Shown: positions 35,573 to 44,421, counted from the stretch's first letter. The stretch: 64,000 nt of DNA from Streptomyces sp. 6-11-2 (GCF_006540305.1 NZ_BJOR01000001.1:7688001-7752000); one strand, 5' to 3'. Program-made: numbers and translations. Notes: generated by a model from the letters alone, not told the origin.

Positions 35573-36589
35573 TCACGACGGCCGCGTCTGCCCGCCGTTC
35601 TCCTCCCCGTCGTCCTGGGCGTCGGGAAGCGCTGACAGGCCGCCGGTGTCCGGTGCGGCTCTGGCCACCATCTCGGCGAGCCGTCTGCAGGCCTCTTCGA
35701 TCTTCGCCTGGGTCTGGTTCCGCTCGGTGATGGCCGCGGCGAGCAGCAGCGCGGTCAGCGTGGCGGCGCCGTTGTATGCCTGCAGTGAGATCATGTCGGT
35801 GAGCAGCGTGTGCCCGGCGAACGGGCCTGTCCTGCGGGTGGCGGCGAGGATGGCGAACGTGGATACGGCCAGCGCGCAGGGTGTGGCTCCGGCGCGCTGG
35901 AAGCGGAAGGCTGCCCAGGTCAGCAGCGGGAAGCCGAGGAAGAGCAGCGGTGCGGGGGAGGTCTGCAGGAGGCCGACGGCGATGGTGGCCGCGACAAGCA
36001 GCGATCCCTCCGCCCATCCGGATCGGGGGATGTCCTTCGGCCAGTGCGCCGAGCGGAGGACGAGCAGCAGCGGCGTAACCAGCAGGACGCCCATGGCGTC
36101 GCCGGTCCACCAGACCCACCACGTGAGCCAGAATCCGCCGGGGGGCAGCGCGTGGGCGAGGCTCAGGCTGCCGCTGCCCACGGTCGCGCTGATGAGCATG
36201 CCGGTGAGCGCACCGAGGAAGACCAGCGCGAGCGCGTCCTGGAGACGGTTCATCTGGGTGCGGAACCCGCTGCGGCGAAGGAGTGCGTAGGAGCAGAGGG
36301 GCGCGAGTGTGTTGCCTGCCGCGATGGCGAGCACGGCGGGGGTCGTCGGTCCCAGTGGGATGTTGATCAGGAAGGCGCCGAGCGCGATCCCGGGCCAGAC
36401 CCGCAGTCCGAACAGGAGCAGGCCGGCCAGCGCGATCCCGGTCGGAGGCCACAGCGGCGTGACCTGGCCGCGCACGAGTTGTTGGAGCAGTCCCAGCCTG
36501 CCGAAGGCGTAGTACAGCGCGGCAACGGCGACGATCCGCAGGGCCGTCAGGCCAACGCGCCGGAGCCTGTCGCGGCTCGCAACAGTCAT
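35573..36589 (-). CDS. MASE1-domain membrane protein without an output domain
   Basis: A 338-residue protein with about eight membrane helices of the MASE1 sensory domain (YYAFGRLGLLQQLVRGQVTP, LWPPTGIALAGLLLFGLRVW, PPGGFWLTWWVWWTGDAMGV). MASE1 usually precedes a kinase, GGDEF or phosphatase domain. Here only a 60-residue cytosolic tail with a short helical segment (ITERNQTQAKIEEACRRLAE) follows, then a stop. It may signal through a partner or be a truncated sensor. The full hypothetical frame to 35223 is in another reading frame and is not used. Confidence 0.82.
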   Translation of the reverse strand: MTVASRDRLRRVGLTALRIVAVAALYYAFGRLGLLQQLVRGQVTPLWPPTGIALAGLLLFGLRVWPGIALGAFLINIPLGPTTPAVLAIAAGNTLAPLCSYALLRRSGFRTQMNRLQDALALVFLGALTGMLISATVGSGSLSLAHALPPGGFWLTWWVWWTGDAMGVLLVTPLLLVLRSAHWPKDIPRSGWAEGSLLVAATIAVGLLQTSPAPLLFLGFPLLTWAAFRFQRAGATPCALAVSTFAILAATRRTGPFAGHTLLTDMISLQAYNGAATLTALLLAAAITERNQTQAKIEEACRRLAEMVARAAPDTGGLSALPDAQDDGEENGGQTRPS

Positions 36590-36788
36590 CGGGAAGCCTT
36601 CTCCTCGGCTCTGCTCCCTCGTCCATCGTCCGCTGCCCCTGCCGTATCCACCACACAGCCGCTCCTCTGCGTGATCTTGCGACCTTGCGTAATGAGCTCT
36701 GCCGAGATCGCTTCGGGTGACCGCTCAGGGGGCGATGTCGTGACCCGGCGGTGCCGCCTCAGCCGCATCGCTGTGGGTCTGTGCGGCT

Positions 36789-36910
36789 TCAGCGCGGGGT
36801 GCGCACGGCGAGGATGGCTCTGTCATCGTGCGCGTCGCTGGGGTGGTTGGTCGGCCAGGGCCTGCACGAAGTCGTGCAGGGGCGTCGGCTCGAACTTGCT
36901 TTCAGGCGCC
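36789..36910 (-). pseudogene. SpoIIE phosphatase C-terminal scrap
   Basis: Two overlapping leftward frames give PLHDFVQALADQPPQ and, after a frameshift, HPSDAHDDRAILAVRTPR with a stop at 36789. The DDRAILAVR ending matches the last strand of SpoIIE-type PP2C domains. Nothing recognisable remains upstream in 36911-37003, and 36590-36788 is empty. Confidence 0.4.
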
Positions 36911-37003
36911 TGCGGGCGTCTGGCGGCGGTGTCGCTCTTGCCATGGCTCGCCCGTAGACCGTCCTGTGCGGGCTCGGGAGGTTGGGGCTGCGGCTGGGTG
37001 GTG

Positions 37004-37849
37004 TCACGGGGGCAGCGCTGTCTTGAGGGCGCAGGCCAGTGCGGCGACCGTGGGCCGGGATGATGGATCGGCCCGCAGGCAGGTGTCGATGGCGGCGGCG
37101 AGGGCGAGCGGCAGACGTCGCCGGGTCCCGATCGGTGGGGCGGCCTCTTCGAGCTGCCAATACTGGTCACCGGTGTCATGGTCGTGGCTGTCTGTCGCAG
37201 CTTGGCTGGCCCCGCAGGCGACAGGTTCCTCTCCGGAGGCTGTTTCGAACAGCGTGATGCCGATGCCCCACACGTCGGTGGCGGCCGTGAGCGGCCCGCC
37301 CCGGGCCTGCTCCGGAGCGAGATAGCAGCAGGTGCCCAGCCCCGCGGGCGCGGGCCCCGGAGGCCGGGCGAGACTCAGGTCCAGTACCTTGGCGTGGCCG
37401 CGGTCGACCACGACGTTGGCGGGCTTGAGATCCAGATGGAGCAGGCCCCGACCGTGGAGGTAGTGGACCGCCGAACACATCTGCACCCCGAGCAGCGCCA
37501 CATCGGTGGCGGCCGGCCGCCGCCGCATCCGGTGCACGAGGTGGGACAGGGTCTCACCGGTCAGCGTCTCCAGGACCACGAGCGGCTCGGGCGACTTGAG
37601 CGTTTCGTAGCCACGGACCAGGTGCGGATGGGAGAAGTCCCGCAGCCACCGCCCCTCACGCAGCAGCCGCTCGCCCAGCCGCCGCTCGCCGCGGTGGTCC
37701 GGCCGCACCACCTTGATCACGCACCGGCAGTCGCGTTCCTCGCTCCAGGCGTCGTAGACGTCGAGCCAGCCGGTGCGCGCCAGATGCTCCAGGATCACGT
37801 AGCCCGGCGCCGGTTTCGTCCCCGAGGGCCAGGGGACGGGGGCGCTCAT
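37004..37849 (-). CDS. Serine/threonine protein kinase
   Basis: A 281-residue Hanks-type kinase without a membrane anchor. The lysine lies in CRCVIKVVRPDH, the catalytic loop is HLDLKPANVVV (HLD in place of HRD) and the metal motif is DLS in place of DFG. The activation segment ends YLAPEQARGGPLT. Such variants occur in actinobacterial kinases, so activity is plausible but uncertain. The start ATG overlaps the stop of the ABC transporter (ATGA 37846-37849), so the kinase is translationally coupled to it and may phosphorylate it or a neighbouring protein. Confidence 0.85.
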   Translation of the reverse strand: MSAPVPWPSGTKPAPGYVILEHLARTGWLDVYDAWSEERDCRCVIKVVRPDHRGERRLGERLLREGRWLRDFSHPHLVRGYETLKSPEPLVVLETLTGETLSHLVHRMRRRPAATDVALLGVQMCSAVHYLHGRGLLHLDLKPANVVVDRGHAKVLDLSLARPPGPAPAGLGTCCYLAPEQARGGPLTAATDVWGIGITLFETASGEEPVACGASQAATDSHDHDTGDQYWQLEEAAPPIGTRRRLPLALAAAIDTCLRADPSSRPTVAALACALKTALPP

Positions 37850-39114
37850 GACAGCACCGCGCCCGCGCTGAGCCGGTGCAGCCGGGCGTACATTCCGTTG
37901 CGGTCCAGCAGGTCGTCGTGGGCGCCGTGCTCGACGATCCGGCCGTGGTCGAGCACCACGTTGCGGGTGGCCACCCGGACGGTCAGCAGGTTGTGGGAGA
38001 TGACGACGGTGGTCCGCCCGGCCATGGGCCGGCGCAGCGGGTCCATGATCCGTCGGCCCGACCGGACGTCGAGTCCGGTGGTCGGCTCGTCCAGCAGCCG
38101 TACGGGGGTGTCGCTGATCGTTGCCCGGGCGATCGCCAGGCGCTGACACTGTCCGCCGGACAGCGTCCGGCCGCGCTGACCGACCAGCGTGTCACAGCCC
38201 TCCGAGAGCCGCTCGATGAACCCGTGCGCGTCCGCCGCGCGCGCCGCCGAGACGACGTCGGCGTCCGTTGCGTCCGGCAGGCCGTAGGCGATGTTCTCCC
38301 GCACGGTGCCGTGGAAGACAAGGATCTCCTGGAGCACCACCGCGACGTTCTCCCTTACCGCGGACAGGCTCAGGCCCCGCAGGTCGGTGCCGTCGAGGAG
38401 AACCGCGCCCCGATCGGGGTCGTAGAAGCGCAACTGGAGCTTGGCGACTGTCGACTTGCCGGCTCCGCTTGCCCCGACCAACGCCAGTGTTTCGCCCGAG
38501 GCCACGTGGAAGGGCACGTCCGACAGCGCCCACGAGGCGGCACCGGGACAGCGGAACCAGACGCCGTCGAACTCCACGTCCCCCCGCGCGCGGCCGTTCC
38601 GCCGGGCGCCCGGAGCCTCGACGATCTGTGGCCGCTGGTCCTGCAATTCGATGATCCGCTCGGTCGAGGCGGAGGCCGCGTAGAAGGCGTTGCCGAGACT
38701 GGACAGGCCGCGGGCGTCGGCGACCCCGGAGAGCAAGAACGTCTCGACCGCGTCGACGTCGCCCGTGATGCGGGACAGCACGTCCCCGAGCCGCCGGCGT
38801 TCGAAGAAGCCGAGCGACAGCCCCTGGTCGTGCCGGAATACATCGGCCCGGCGGGAGAGCAGGAAGCGCTCGCCGACCCAGGTGGACGTCACGTCGTCGG
38901 CGAACCGCAGCACCCCGGAGCAGACGATCTCCGAGGCGTTCACGGCCGGGCCGACCAGGCTGAAGAGGAGAACGGGGACGAGCCATCGCCGACCGCCGCG
39001 GGTGCAGGGCCAGAACCGCCGGAACACCTCACGCGGTGCCATCGCGGGCGCGGCCGCCACGACGGCGGCGTCGGAGGCCTCCACCGACGGCAGACGCCGC
39101 AGGACATGCACCAT
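37846..39114 (-). CDS. ABC exporter with internally deleted membrane domain
   Basis: A 422-residue protein whose C-terminal half is a normal exporter ATPase: Walker A LVGASGAGKSTVAKLQL, signature LSGGQCQRLAIARA, Walker B VRLLDEPTTGLD and H-loop VVISHNLL. Full-length relatives have about 600 residues with six membrane helices. Here the membrane domain is cut to about 130 residues: VNASEIVCSGVLRFADDVTS and SGVADARGLSSLGNAFYAAS look like two joins where roughly 30 and 130 residues have been lost in frame. It probably cannot transport. The gene lies between a His-rich peptide ORF and a kinase. Confidence 0.75.
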   Translation of the reverse strand: MVHVLRRLPSVEASDAAVVAAAPAMAPREVFRRFWPCTRGGRRWLVPVLLFSLVGPAVNASEIVCSGVLRFADDVTSTWVGERFLLSRRADVFRHDQGLSLGFFERRRLGDVLSRITGDVDAVETFLLSGVADARGLSSLGNAFYAASASTERIIELQDQRPQIVEAPGARRNGRARGDVEFDGVWFRCPGAASWALSDVPFHVASGETLALVGASGAGKSTVAKLQLRFYDPDRGAVLLDGTDLRGLSLSAVRENVAVVLQEILVFHGTVRENIAYGLPDATDADVVSAARAADAHGFIERLSEGCDTLVGQRGRTLSGGQCQRLAIARATISDTPVRLLDEPTTGLDVRSGRRIMDPLRRPMAGRTTVVISHNLLTVRVATRNVVLDHGRIVEHGAHDDLLDRNGMYARLHRLSAGAVLS

Positions 39115-39186
39115 GGGATGCGCACCTCGGGGGTCTGCGAAGCGGACCGGGGCATCCAGTCTCCGGCCCGCCCAGCACTCATTCGG

Positions 39187-39348
39187 TCAGTGGCGGCTAT
39201 GGCGGTGTCCGCTGCGGTGACCCGAACGGCGTCCGCGGCGGTGGTGCGAACCGTGTCCATTGCGGTGATGCGAACCGTGTCCGCCGTGGTGCCTTGACGA
39301 GCGGTGGTCGTCATTCCTTGCAGGTATGAGTTTGCTGAAGATGGCCAT
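39187..39348 (-). CDS. Histidine-rich 53-residue peptide
   Basis: A short ORF with a strong AGGAGGAG ribosome site directly before its ATG. The product starts MAIFSKLIPARNDDHRSS and continues with imperfect repeats GHGSHHRN, GHGSHHRR and SGHRSGHRHSRH. It has 15 His plus many Arg, Gly and Ser residues and no Cys. It is about 70 bp upstream of the ABC exporter and in the same direction, followed by the kinase. It could be a metal-binding peptide or a modified-peptide precursor; no modification enzyme is visible. Both roles are inference. Confidence 0.55.
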   Translation of the reverse strand: MAIFSKLIPARNDDHRSSRHHGGHGSHHRNGHGSHHRRGRRSGHRSGHRHSRH

Positions 39349-39539
39349 TGCTCCTCCTGAATCTCGCTGAGGAACTCCCTCCACACTGGTTACGTCTCAG
39401 GGCCGGATTCGGATGGCGCGCGAACGAAAAATGCCGTTCTCAGCCAACGGACTGCCGGCCCCCGGTGGGTGCGACACCGAGCGTCGCCCCGCCGCCCTCT
39501 GCCAGGACGGCGGCGAAGTGCTCGGAGTCTTGGTGCAGT

Positions 39540-39719
39540 CCCTGAGGCTGGTGGGGATCGACTGGCTGATCGTTGGTGGCGAGAGCGGCCCGAATCACCG
39601 ACCTTTCGGACTTGGCCTGGGCCTGCGACATCGGGGACCGCTGTGTCGATCGCCAGGCGGCCCTGTGCTTCAAGCAGATCGGTGGGCTCACCTTGAAGGC
39701 CGGCGGCGCCTGCTAGTGC
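39540..39719 (+). pseudogene. DUF5131 (phage Gp37/Gp68-like) fragment
   Basis: Reads GIDWLIVGGESGPNHRPF, then after a frameshift LAWACDIGDRCVDRQAALCF and KQIGGLTLKAGGAC. This matches the end of DUF5131 proteins (WVIVGGESGPxxRP, W...I...C......FFKQxGG). The upstream radical-like N-terminal part is degraded beyond recognition, though traces (WVGATPSVA) lie to the left. Confidence 0.6.
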
Positions 39720-39913
39720 CGCATCAGGCAACGTTCGCCCTGTTGTAGAACCAGGCCAATACGGCCGCGCCGACGGGTGTCCCGACAAGGAAACCCGTGA
39801 GGAATCCAAGGTCGTGATCAGCCACCACCGGAAGGGGCCTCCCCCTGGGTGGTGGACACGCATTCCTCGGCCAGGTCGCCTTTCAGCACGCCAACTCCAC
39901 CTACCTGGACCTG

Positions 39914-40459
39914 GTGGAGGCGCCCGCCGCCCCTTCCGCGCCGGTGGTGACCGACGTGACCCCCACCTTCGGCGCACCAGGCGCCACGGTGACCATCAAC
40001 GGCACCGGTTTCAGTTCGGACAGCATGGTCGACTTCGGCCACTTCGCCTGCACCAAGCGCGACATTGACCCCTCCGGCATCAGGATCACCGCTCAGGTCC
40101 CCAACGGAACCGGCGTCGTCCACGTCCGCGTCACCAACACCCTCGGCACCTCCCCGGCCGTCGCGATGGGGCAGTTCGCCTATGGCGGACCCGCACCTGT
40201 GGTGGTCAGTGCGGTCAGCCCGACCAGCGGAAAGGTCGGCACCCCGGTCACCATCAGCGGCTCGGGCTTCGCCGATGGCGCCACCGTGCACTTCAAGGAC
40301 AGGGCATCCGATTCGGTCAAGTTCGTCTCCACCGGCCAGATCACCGCAACCGCTCCCGGTCAGCTCGACGACCACCAAACGGTTGACATCACCGTGACGG
40401 TCGGCAAAGCCACCTCTCCCACCAGCCCGGCCGACGAGTTCACCTACACCGGACGGTAG
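39914..40459 (+). CDS. IPT/TIG-repeat protein, probably 5'-truncated
   Basis: A 181-residue product with two IPT/TIG immunoglobulin-like domains: VTDVTPTFGAPGATVTINGT then GFSSDSMVDFG, and VSAVSPTSGKVGTPVTISGS then GFADGATVHFKD. These domains occur in surface and secreted proteins. The frame is open upstream without a start codon (FLGQVAFQHANSTYLDLVEA) to a stop at about 39815, so the GTG at 39914 is only the first usable start and the original N-terminus, with any signal peptide, is missing. Ends DEFTYTGR. Confidence 0.65.
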   Translation: MEAPAAPSAPVVTDVTPTFGAPGATVTINGTGFSSDSMVDFGHFACTKRDIDPSGIRITAQVPNGTGVVHVRVTNTLGTSPAVAMGQFAYGGPAPVVVSAVSPTSGKVGTPVTISGSGFADGATVHFKDRASDSVKFVSTGQITATAPGQLDDHQTVDITVTVGKATSPTSPADEFTYTGR

Positions 40460-40736
40460 CGTCCGCACGCCCCCGTTCCCGGGGTGGCACTTCGAGCAGC
40501 CCCGGGCCCTTGCCGCCGACTGGTCGAACCGTGCCCGGGCGAGGGATCGCCGCAGGTCCGTTGGCCCTGCGGCGAGCAGGCCACGGAACTGTGCGGCACG
40601 GCCGAGCGGCTGCCGGGCGACAGGCTCTGCAGACAAAGCCCCCAGCCCTGCGCAGCCGCTGCCCGGACATCATTGACCAACTCGCCTCGGCAGACGCCTC
40701 CGGTCTGACCCGCGCCTGAGCTGCCTCCACCGTGCC

Positions 40737-40768
40737 GAAGGTCCCGCAGCCCGGGCTGCGGGACCTTC
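40737..40768. terminator. Perfect 16-bp palindrome between convergent genes
   Basis: GAAGGTCCCGCAGCCC pairs exactly with GGGCTGCGGGACCTTC with no loop gap. It lies 21 bp past the stop of the leftward lectin/beta-helix gene and 280 bp past the rightward IPT/TIG gene. It is the clearest terminator in the window and could serve both directions. Confidence 0.8.
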
Positions 40769-40789
40769 GCCCGTCATGACCTGGGACGG

Positions 40790-43015
40790 TTACGGGTAGC
40801 TGGTGAGGTTCGCGACGTTGTTGGCGGAATTGGACGGGCCTCCGGTGTTGTTGATCACGCGGCTGATGGTGCCCGTGCCACCGAGGGAGACCGTGACCAT
40901 GCTGGTGAAGCGCACGTTCGGGTTGTTCGGTGCCTCGATGGCGCGCGCGGCGGTCACGCCCGGGTTGACGTTGAAGTAGCAGTAGCTGCCGAGGCCGTAC
41001 GCCTGGTGGCTGGTGACGGAGTCGGCCACCTTGTAGGCGGCGTAGCCCTGGGTGGAGCCGTTCATCCAGGCCGCCTGGTTGGGCGGGTCGTAGGGCATCT
41101 CGTTCTGGTAGAAGTACGTCCGGCCGCCGTTGCCGTTCCAGACGGTCTGGTACTTCTGGTAGTGCTCGACGAACAGGCCGTACATCGTGACGTTGTCGCC
41201 GTTCACCACGAGTCCGGTGTCGCCGGTGTTGCTGGTCCAGCCGACGCCGCTGCCGTGGTCGGCGCGCCAGATCCACATGTGGTCGCCGATGACGTTGGCG
41301 CTGTTGACGACGAGGCTGGTGGTCGCCTTGCCGACGCCCGCGCCGCCGACGCGGAAGTACACGTCGTGCAGGGAGGCCGGGTTCGCCGCGTGGGAGGCCG
41401 TGGAGCCGCGCGGGCCGACCTCCAGCAGCGTGGGCGAGTTGGTGGTGCCCGCGTCGAAGAGGACGCCCGCGATCTTCACACCGTCGACGTCCGCGACCGT
41501 CATCGCCGTGACCCCGTTGTCCGGTATGAGCGTGGCGAGGCCGAGGCCCAGGACGACGGTGTCGGGCCGGGTCACCCGCAAGGTCTGGTCGAGGTGGTAG
41601 ACACCGGGTGTGACCAGGAGGTTCTGGCCCGCGGCCAGGGCGGCGTTGATCTGCGCGGCGGTCGCGCCCGGCTTCACGACGTAGAAGGTGTTCAGGGACA
41701 GGGAGGTGCCGGCGGCGCTGCCGCTCGCCCAGCTGGTCGCGGTGGAGTTGGTGCGCACCGCCGGGACGAACACCTGGTAGGCGCCGGCCCCGTCCACGTA
41801 CAGGAAGGGCTTCTCGCGGGTCACCGGGCTCTGTGCGACCGTCGTGTACGGCGGGTTCGGGAAGCTGGTGGCGGGCACGCCCTGGCTGCCGACGAAGACC
41901 ATGTTCCAGTTGGACCCGGTCCAGCTACCGAGCTGCGCGTTACGGGTCAGCCACTGCTGCTGGCTGCCCGAGTTGACACGGCCGTCGATCTTGCTGTCGG
42001 CGAGGTAGCCGCCGCTGGACCAGCCGCCGTCGTCCAGCGCGAGGTTCCCGCGCAGGTGCATCCGGCGGTACGAGGCCGCCTGCGAGACCGCCCAGCGGTC
42101 GTTGCCGCCGGTCGGGTTGACTGAAAGGTTCTCCGTGCCGCGCCAGAAGTTCTGCGTGGCGTTGCCCTGGAACCAGTCGGCCTCCGCGTGCACCGCGCCG
42201 TTGACGGTCACCGCGTCGGGGGTCAGGCCGAGGCCGAGGACCTGGGTGTAGAAGCCGACGTTGACGTCGGCGCTGTAGGTGCCCGGCTTGAACATGACGG
42301 CGTAGCGCTGGGAGCCGAACTGGTTGGTCTCCTGCTGCTTGAAGATCGAGTTCAGTCTGCTCTGGATCGTCGACGACGACATGGACGGGTCGAAGACGAC
42401 CACGTTCGGGCCGAGGTCCACCGATCCTGCGGGCGGGGTCACGGGGGCCACCTGGAAGCGTTGGGCGGCGGTGCCGTTGCAGGTGTACTGCACGAGCTGC
42501 ACGCTGTCGGCGGTCGAGGCGGCCGGGTCGTCCAGGCACTTGCCGCTGTTGCGGTTGACGAAGTGGTAGGCGCCGCCACCCTCGTCGACGGGCAGCCACT
42601 GCTGGTTGGTGCCGCCGCCGTAGGCCCACAGCTGGACCGGGGCGTTGTCGGCCGTGGACACGTTCGTCACGTCCACGACCTGGCCGGCATCGTTGCGGTT
42701 GTTGATGCGTACGTAGCCGCCGCTGGTCGCGGTGAAACTCCACTGCTGCGCGGTGGAGTTGTTGCAGGTGTACTGCTGAACCGCCGTGCCGTTGGCGGTG
42801 CCGGCGGCGCGGGCGTCGAGGCACTTGCCGCTGGCCGCGTTGACGACGGTGGCCCAGTCGGTGGGCAGGGCGGCGGCGGCCGCGCGCGGGGCGGACGCGC
42901 CGGGGTCCGCGGGGATCGCGGCGTCCGCGGGAGCGGCCGTGAGGAAGGACGCCGCCGCCATGGTGACCAGGCTTGCGGCCAGGTATCTGGTGGCGGGGCG
43001 TGGGAGTCGGAACAC
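40790..43015 (-). CDS. Secreted CBM13 lectin plus beta-helix (GH55-like) protein
   Basis: A 741-residue secreted protein. The signal peptide ends near APADAA; a ricin-type CBM13 trefoil follows (about 45-200) with KCLDARAAGTANGTAVQQYT, QQWSF, QQWLP and QRFQV repeats. The remainder is a right-handed beta-helix resembling GH55 exo-beta-1,3-glucanases and related lyases (LSVNPTGGNDRWAVSQAASY, MYGLFVEHYQKYQTVWNG, TYFYQNEMPYDPPNQAAWMN). The GTG at 43015 has AAGGAGG just upstream. It lies 47 bp downstream of the GH18 gene in the same direction. The substrate is inferred to be a beta-glucan. Confidence 0.8.
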   Translation of the reverse strand: MFRLPRPATRYLAASLVTMAAASFLTAAPADAAIPADPGASAPRAAAAALPTDWATVVNAASGKCLDARAAGTANGTAVQQYTCNNSTAQQWSFTATSGGYVRINNRNDAGQVVDVTNVSTADNAPVQLWAYGGGTNQQWLPVDEGGGAYHFVNRNSGKCLDDPAASTADSVQLVQYTCNGTAAQRFQVAPVTPPAGSVDLGPNVVVFDPSMSSSTIQSRLNSIFKQQETNQFGSQRYAVMFKPGTYSADVNVGFYTQVLGLGLTPDAVTVNGAVHAEADWFQGNATQNFWRGTENLSVNPTGGNDRWAVSQAASYRRMHLRGNLALDDGGWSSGGYLADSKIDGRVNSGSQQQWLTRNAQLGSWTGSNWNMVFVGSQGVPATSFPNPPYTTVAQSPVTREKPFLYVDGAGAYQVFVPAVRTNSTATSWASGSAAGTSLSLNTFYVVKPGATAAQINAALAAGQNLLVTPGVYHLDQTLRVTRPDTVVLGLGLATLIPDNGVTAMTVADVDGVKIAGVLFDAGTTNSPTLLEVGPRGSTASHAANPASLHDVYFRVGGAGVGKATTSLVVNSANVIGDHMWIWRADHGSGVGWTSNTGDTGLVVNGDNVTMYGLFVEHYQKYQTVWNGNGGRTYFYQNEMPYDPPNQAAWMNGSTQGYAAYKVADSVTSHQAYGLGSYCYFNVNPGVTAARAIEAPNNPNVRFTSMVTVSLGGTGTISRVINNTGGPSNSANNVANLTSYP

Positions 43016-43062
43016 GGGTCCTCCTTGCCGAACGGGTCGGCCGATGCGGATGGGAGATGCGA

Positions 43063-44421
43063 TCAGCCGGTGTAGGCGGCGAAGACGCGCGTGTAGTCCC
43101 AGGCGGACTGGCCGACGCCGGAGCAGCTGTCGGCCGGGCCGCCGGTGCACGGGCGGTCGCGGTTGGCTGACCAGAAGGTCAGACGGGCCAGGTGGTGCTG
43201 CTGGGCGTAGCCGAGGATGGTACGGAAGTCCGCGACCGTCACCGTCTCGTTCTGGTCGGTGATGCCGTTCATCGACGAGATGCCCATGGTGCGGTAGGCC
43301 TGGTCGTCGCTGTAGCGGTACGCGTTCTTCAGCGCGTTCTTGAGGCCCTCGGCGGCCTGCACGGTCAGGTTGCCCATGTTCCGGCCGGCGCCGCCGAAGT
43401 CGAACGGCATGATGGCCCAGGCGTCGACAGCCAGGCCGGAGGAGGCGGCCCGGTTGATCAGACTGGTGTCGGGGCCGCTCTGCCCGGTGCCGATGGTGAT
43501 GTACACCTTCAGGCCGGGGTTGTTGGCCTTCACGGTCTTCAACGCGTCGACCGTGCGCTGCTGGACGGTCGGGTTGCTGTAGGCGTCGGCCTCGAGGTCG
43601 ATGTCGATGGCCTTCAGCCCGTAGGCGTTGATCACCTTCTGGTACGCGGCGGCGAGTTCGCCCGCGCTGGAGCAGGAACTCTCGAGCTTGTTGCCGCTGT
43701 AGCCGCCGAAGGAGGGGATGATGTCCCCGCCGTTCGCGCGTACGGTGTTGACGGTCTGCTGGTCGACGCCGCCGGTGAGCGGACGGCTGCCGTCCCACTG
43801 CGGGTTGCAGTAGCCGTTGCTGAGAACGAAGGCGAGCGTGAACCACTTCACGCCGGTGGCGTTGGTGATCGTGGTCGGGCTCGGCGGGCTGCCCCAGCCG
43901 TTGTAGAGGTACGGCGCCACGGCCATGGACGTGGCCGGAGGGGGGCCGCTGTCCGCGGCGGGCGCGGTCCACTTCTGATTGCTCGCGCCGGTGCACGACC
44001 AGATCTGGGCGCGGGCGCCGTTGGCCGACGACCTGTCGGTGACGTCCAGGCACTTGTTGGCCTGCTGGTTGACGATGTCGCGCGCGGCGGTGACGGTCCA
44101 CTTCTGGTTGGCGGCGCCGGTGCAGGACCACAGCTGGACCTTGGCACCGTCGGCGGTCGAACCGCCGGTGACGTCGAGGCACTTGCCGAGGGCGCGGATG
44201 GTGCCGTCGGAGCCGACCGTCCACTGCTGGGCGGCGGTGCCGTTGCAGTCGTAGAGCTGCACGGCCGTGCCGTCGGCCGAGCCGGCACCGGCGACGTCGA
44301 GACACTTCCCCGCCAGTCCGGTGATGGTGCCGGTGGCGGCCTGGGCGGGGCCGGCCACGAGGAGACCGGCGGAGAGGGCGAGTGCTGCGAGGGATGCGAC
44401 CGCGAGCAGGGGTCTGGCCAT
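43063..44421 (-). CDS. Secreted GH18 chitinase-like protein with N-terminal CBM13
   Basis: A 452-residue secreted protein. Signal peptide LAALALSAGLLVAGPAQAA; a three-lobe ricin-type CBM13 at about 30-155 (KCLDVAGAGSADGTAVQLYD, QQWTV, NQKWTV, NQKWTA); then a GH18-like barrel from about 165 (TSMAVAPYLYNGW). The catalytic motif is KAIDIDLEAD, the DxDxE core with the acid Glu; DAWAIMPFDFGG and LTFWSANRD are other GH18 landmarks. The subfamily resembles single-domain ChiC/ChiD-like enzymes. No DasR-type element was recognised upstream. Confidence 0.85.
   Translation of the reverse strand: MARPLLAVASLAALALSAGLLVAGPAQAATGTITGLAGKCLDVAGAGSADGTAVQLYDCNGTAAQQWTVGSDGTIRALGKCLDVTGGSTADGAKVQLWSCTGAANQKWTVTAARDIVNQQANKCLDVTDRSSANGARAQIWSCTGASNQKWTAPAADSGPPPATSMAVAPYLYNGWGSPPSPTTITNATGVKWFTLAFVLSNGYCNPQWDGSRPLTGGVDQQTVNTVRANGGDIIPSFGGYSGNKLESSCSSAGELAAAYQKVINAYGLKAIDIDLEADAYSNPTVQQRTVDALKTVKANNPGLKVYITIGTGQSGPDTSLINRAASSGLAVDAWAIMPFDFGGAGRNMGNLTVQAAEGLKNALKNAYRYSDDQAYRTMGISSMNGITDQNETVTVADFRTILGYAQQHHLARLTFWSANRDRPCTGGPADSCSGVGQSAWDYTRVFAAYTG

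Noticed and set aside
35223..36656. A 477-codon leftward frame over the MASE1 gene
   Set aside because: Arg/Pro/Ala-rich shadow frame; the MASE1 frame has clear membrane helices and a start.
40790..44305. An apparent 1171-residue protein spanning both glycosidases
   Set aside because: Only the part after 43015 is a real protein with signal peptide and ribosome site. The upstream part is the wrong frame of the chitinase gene.
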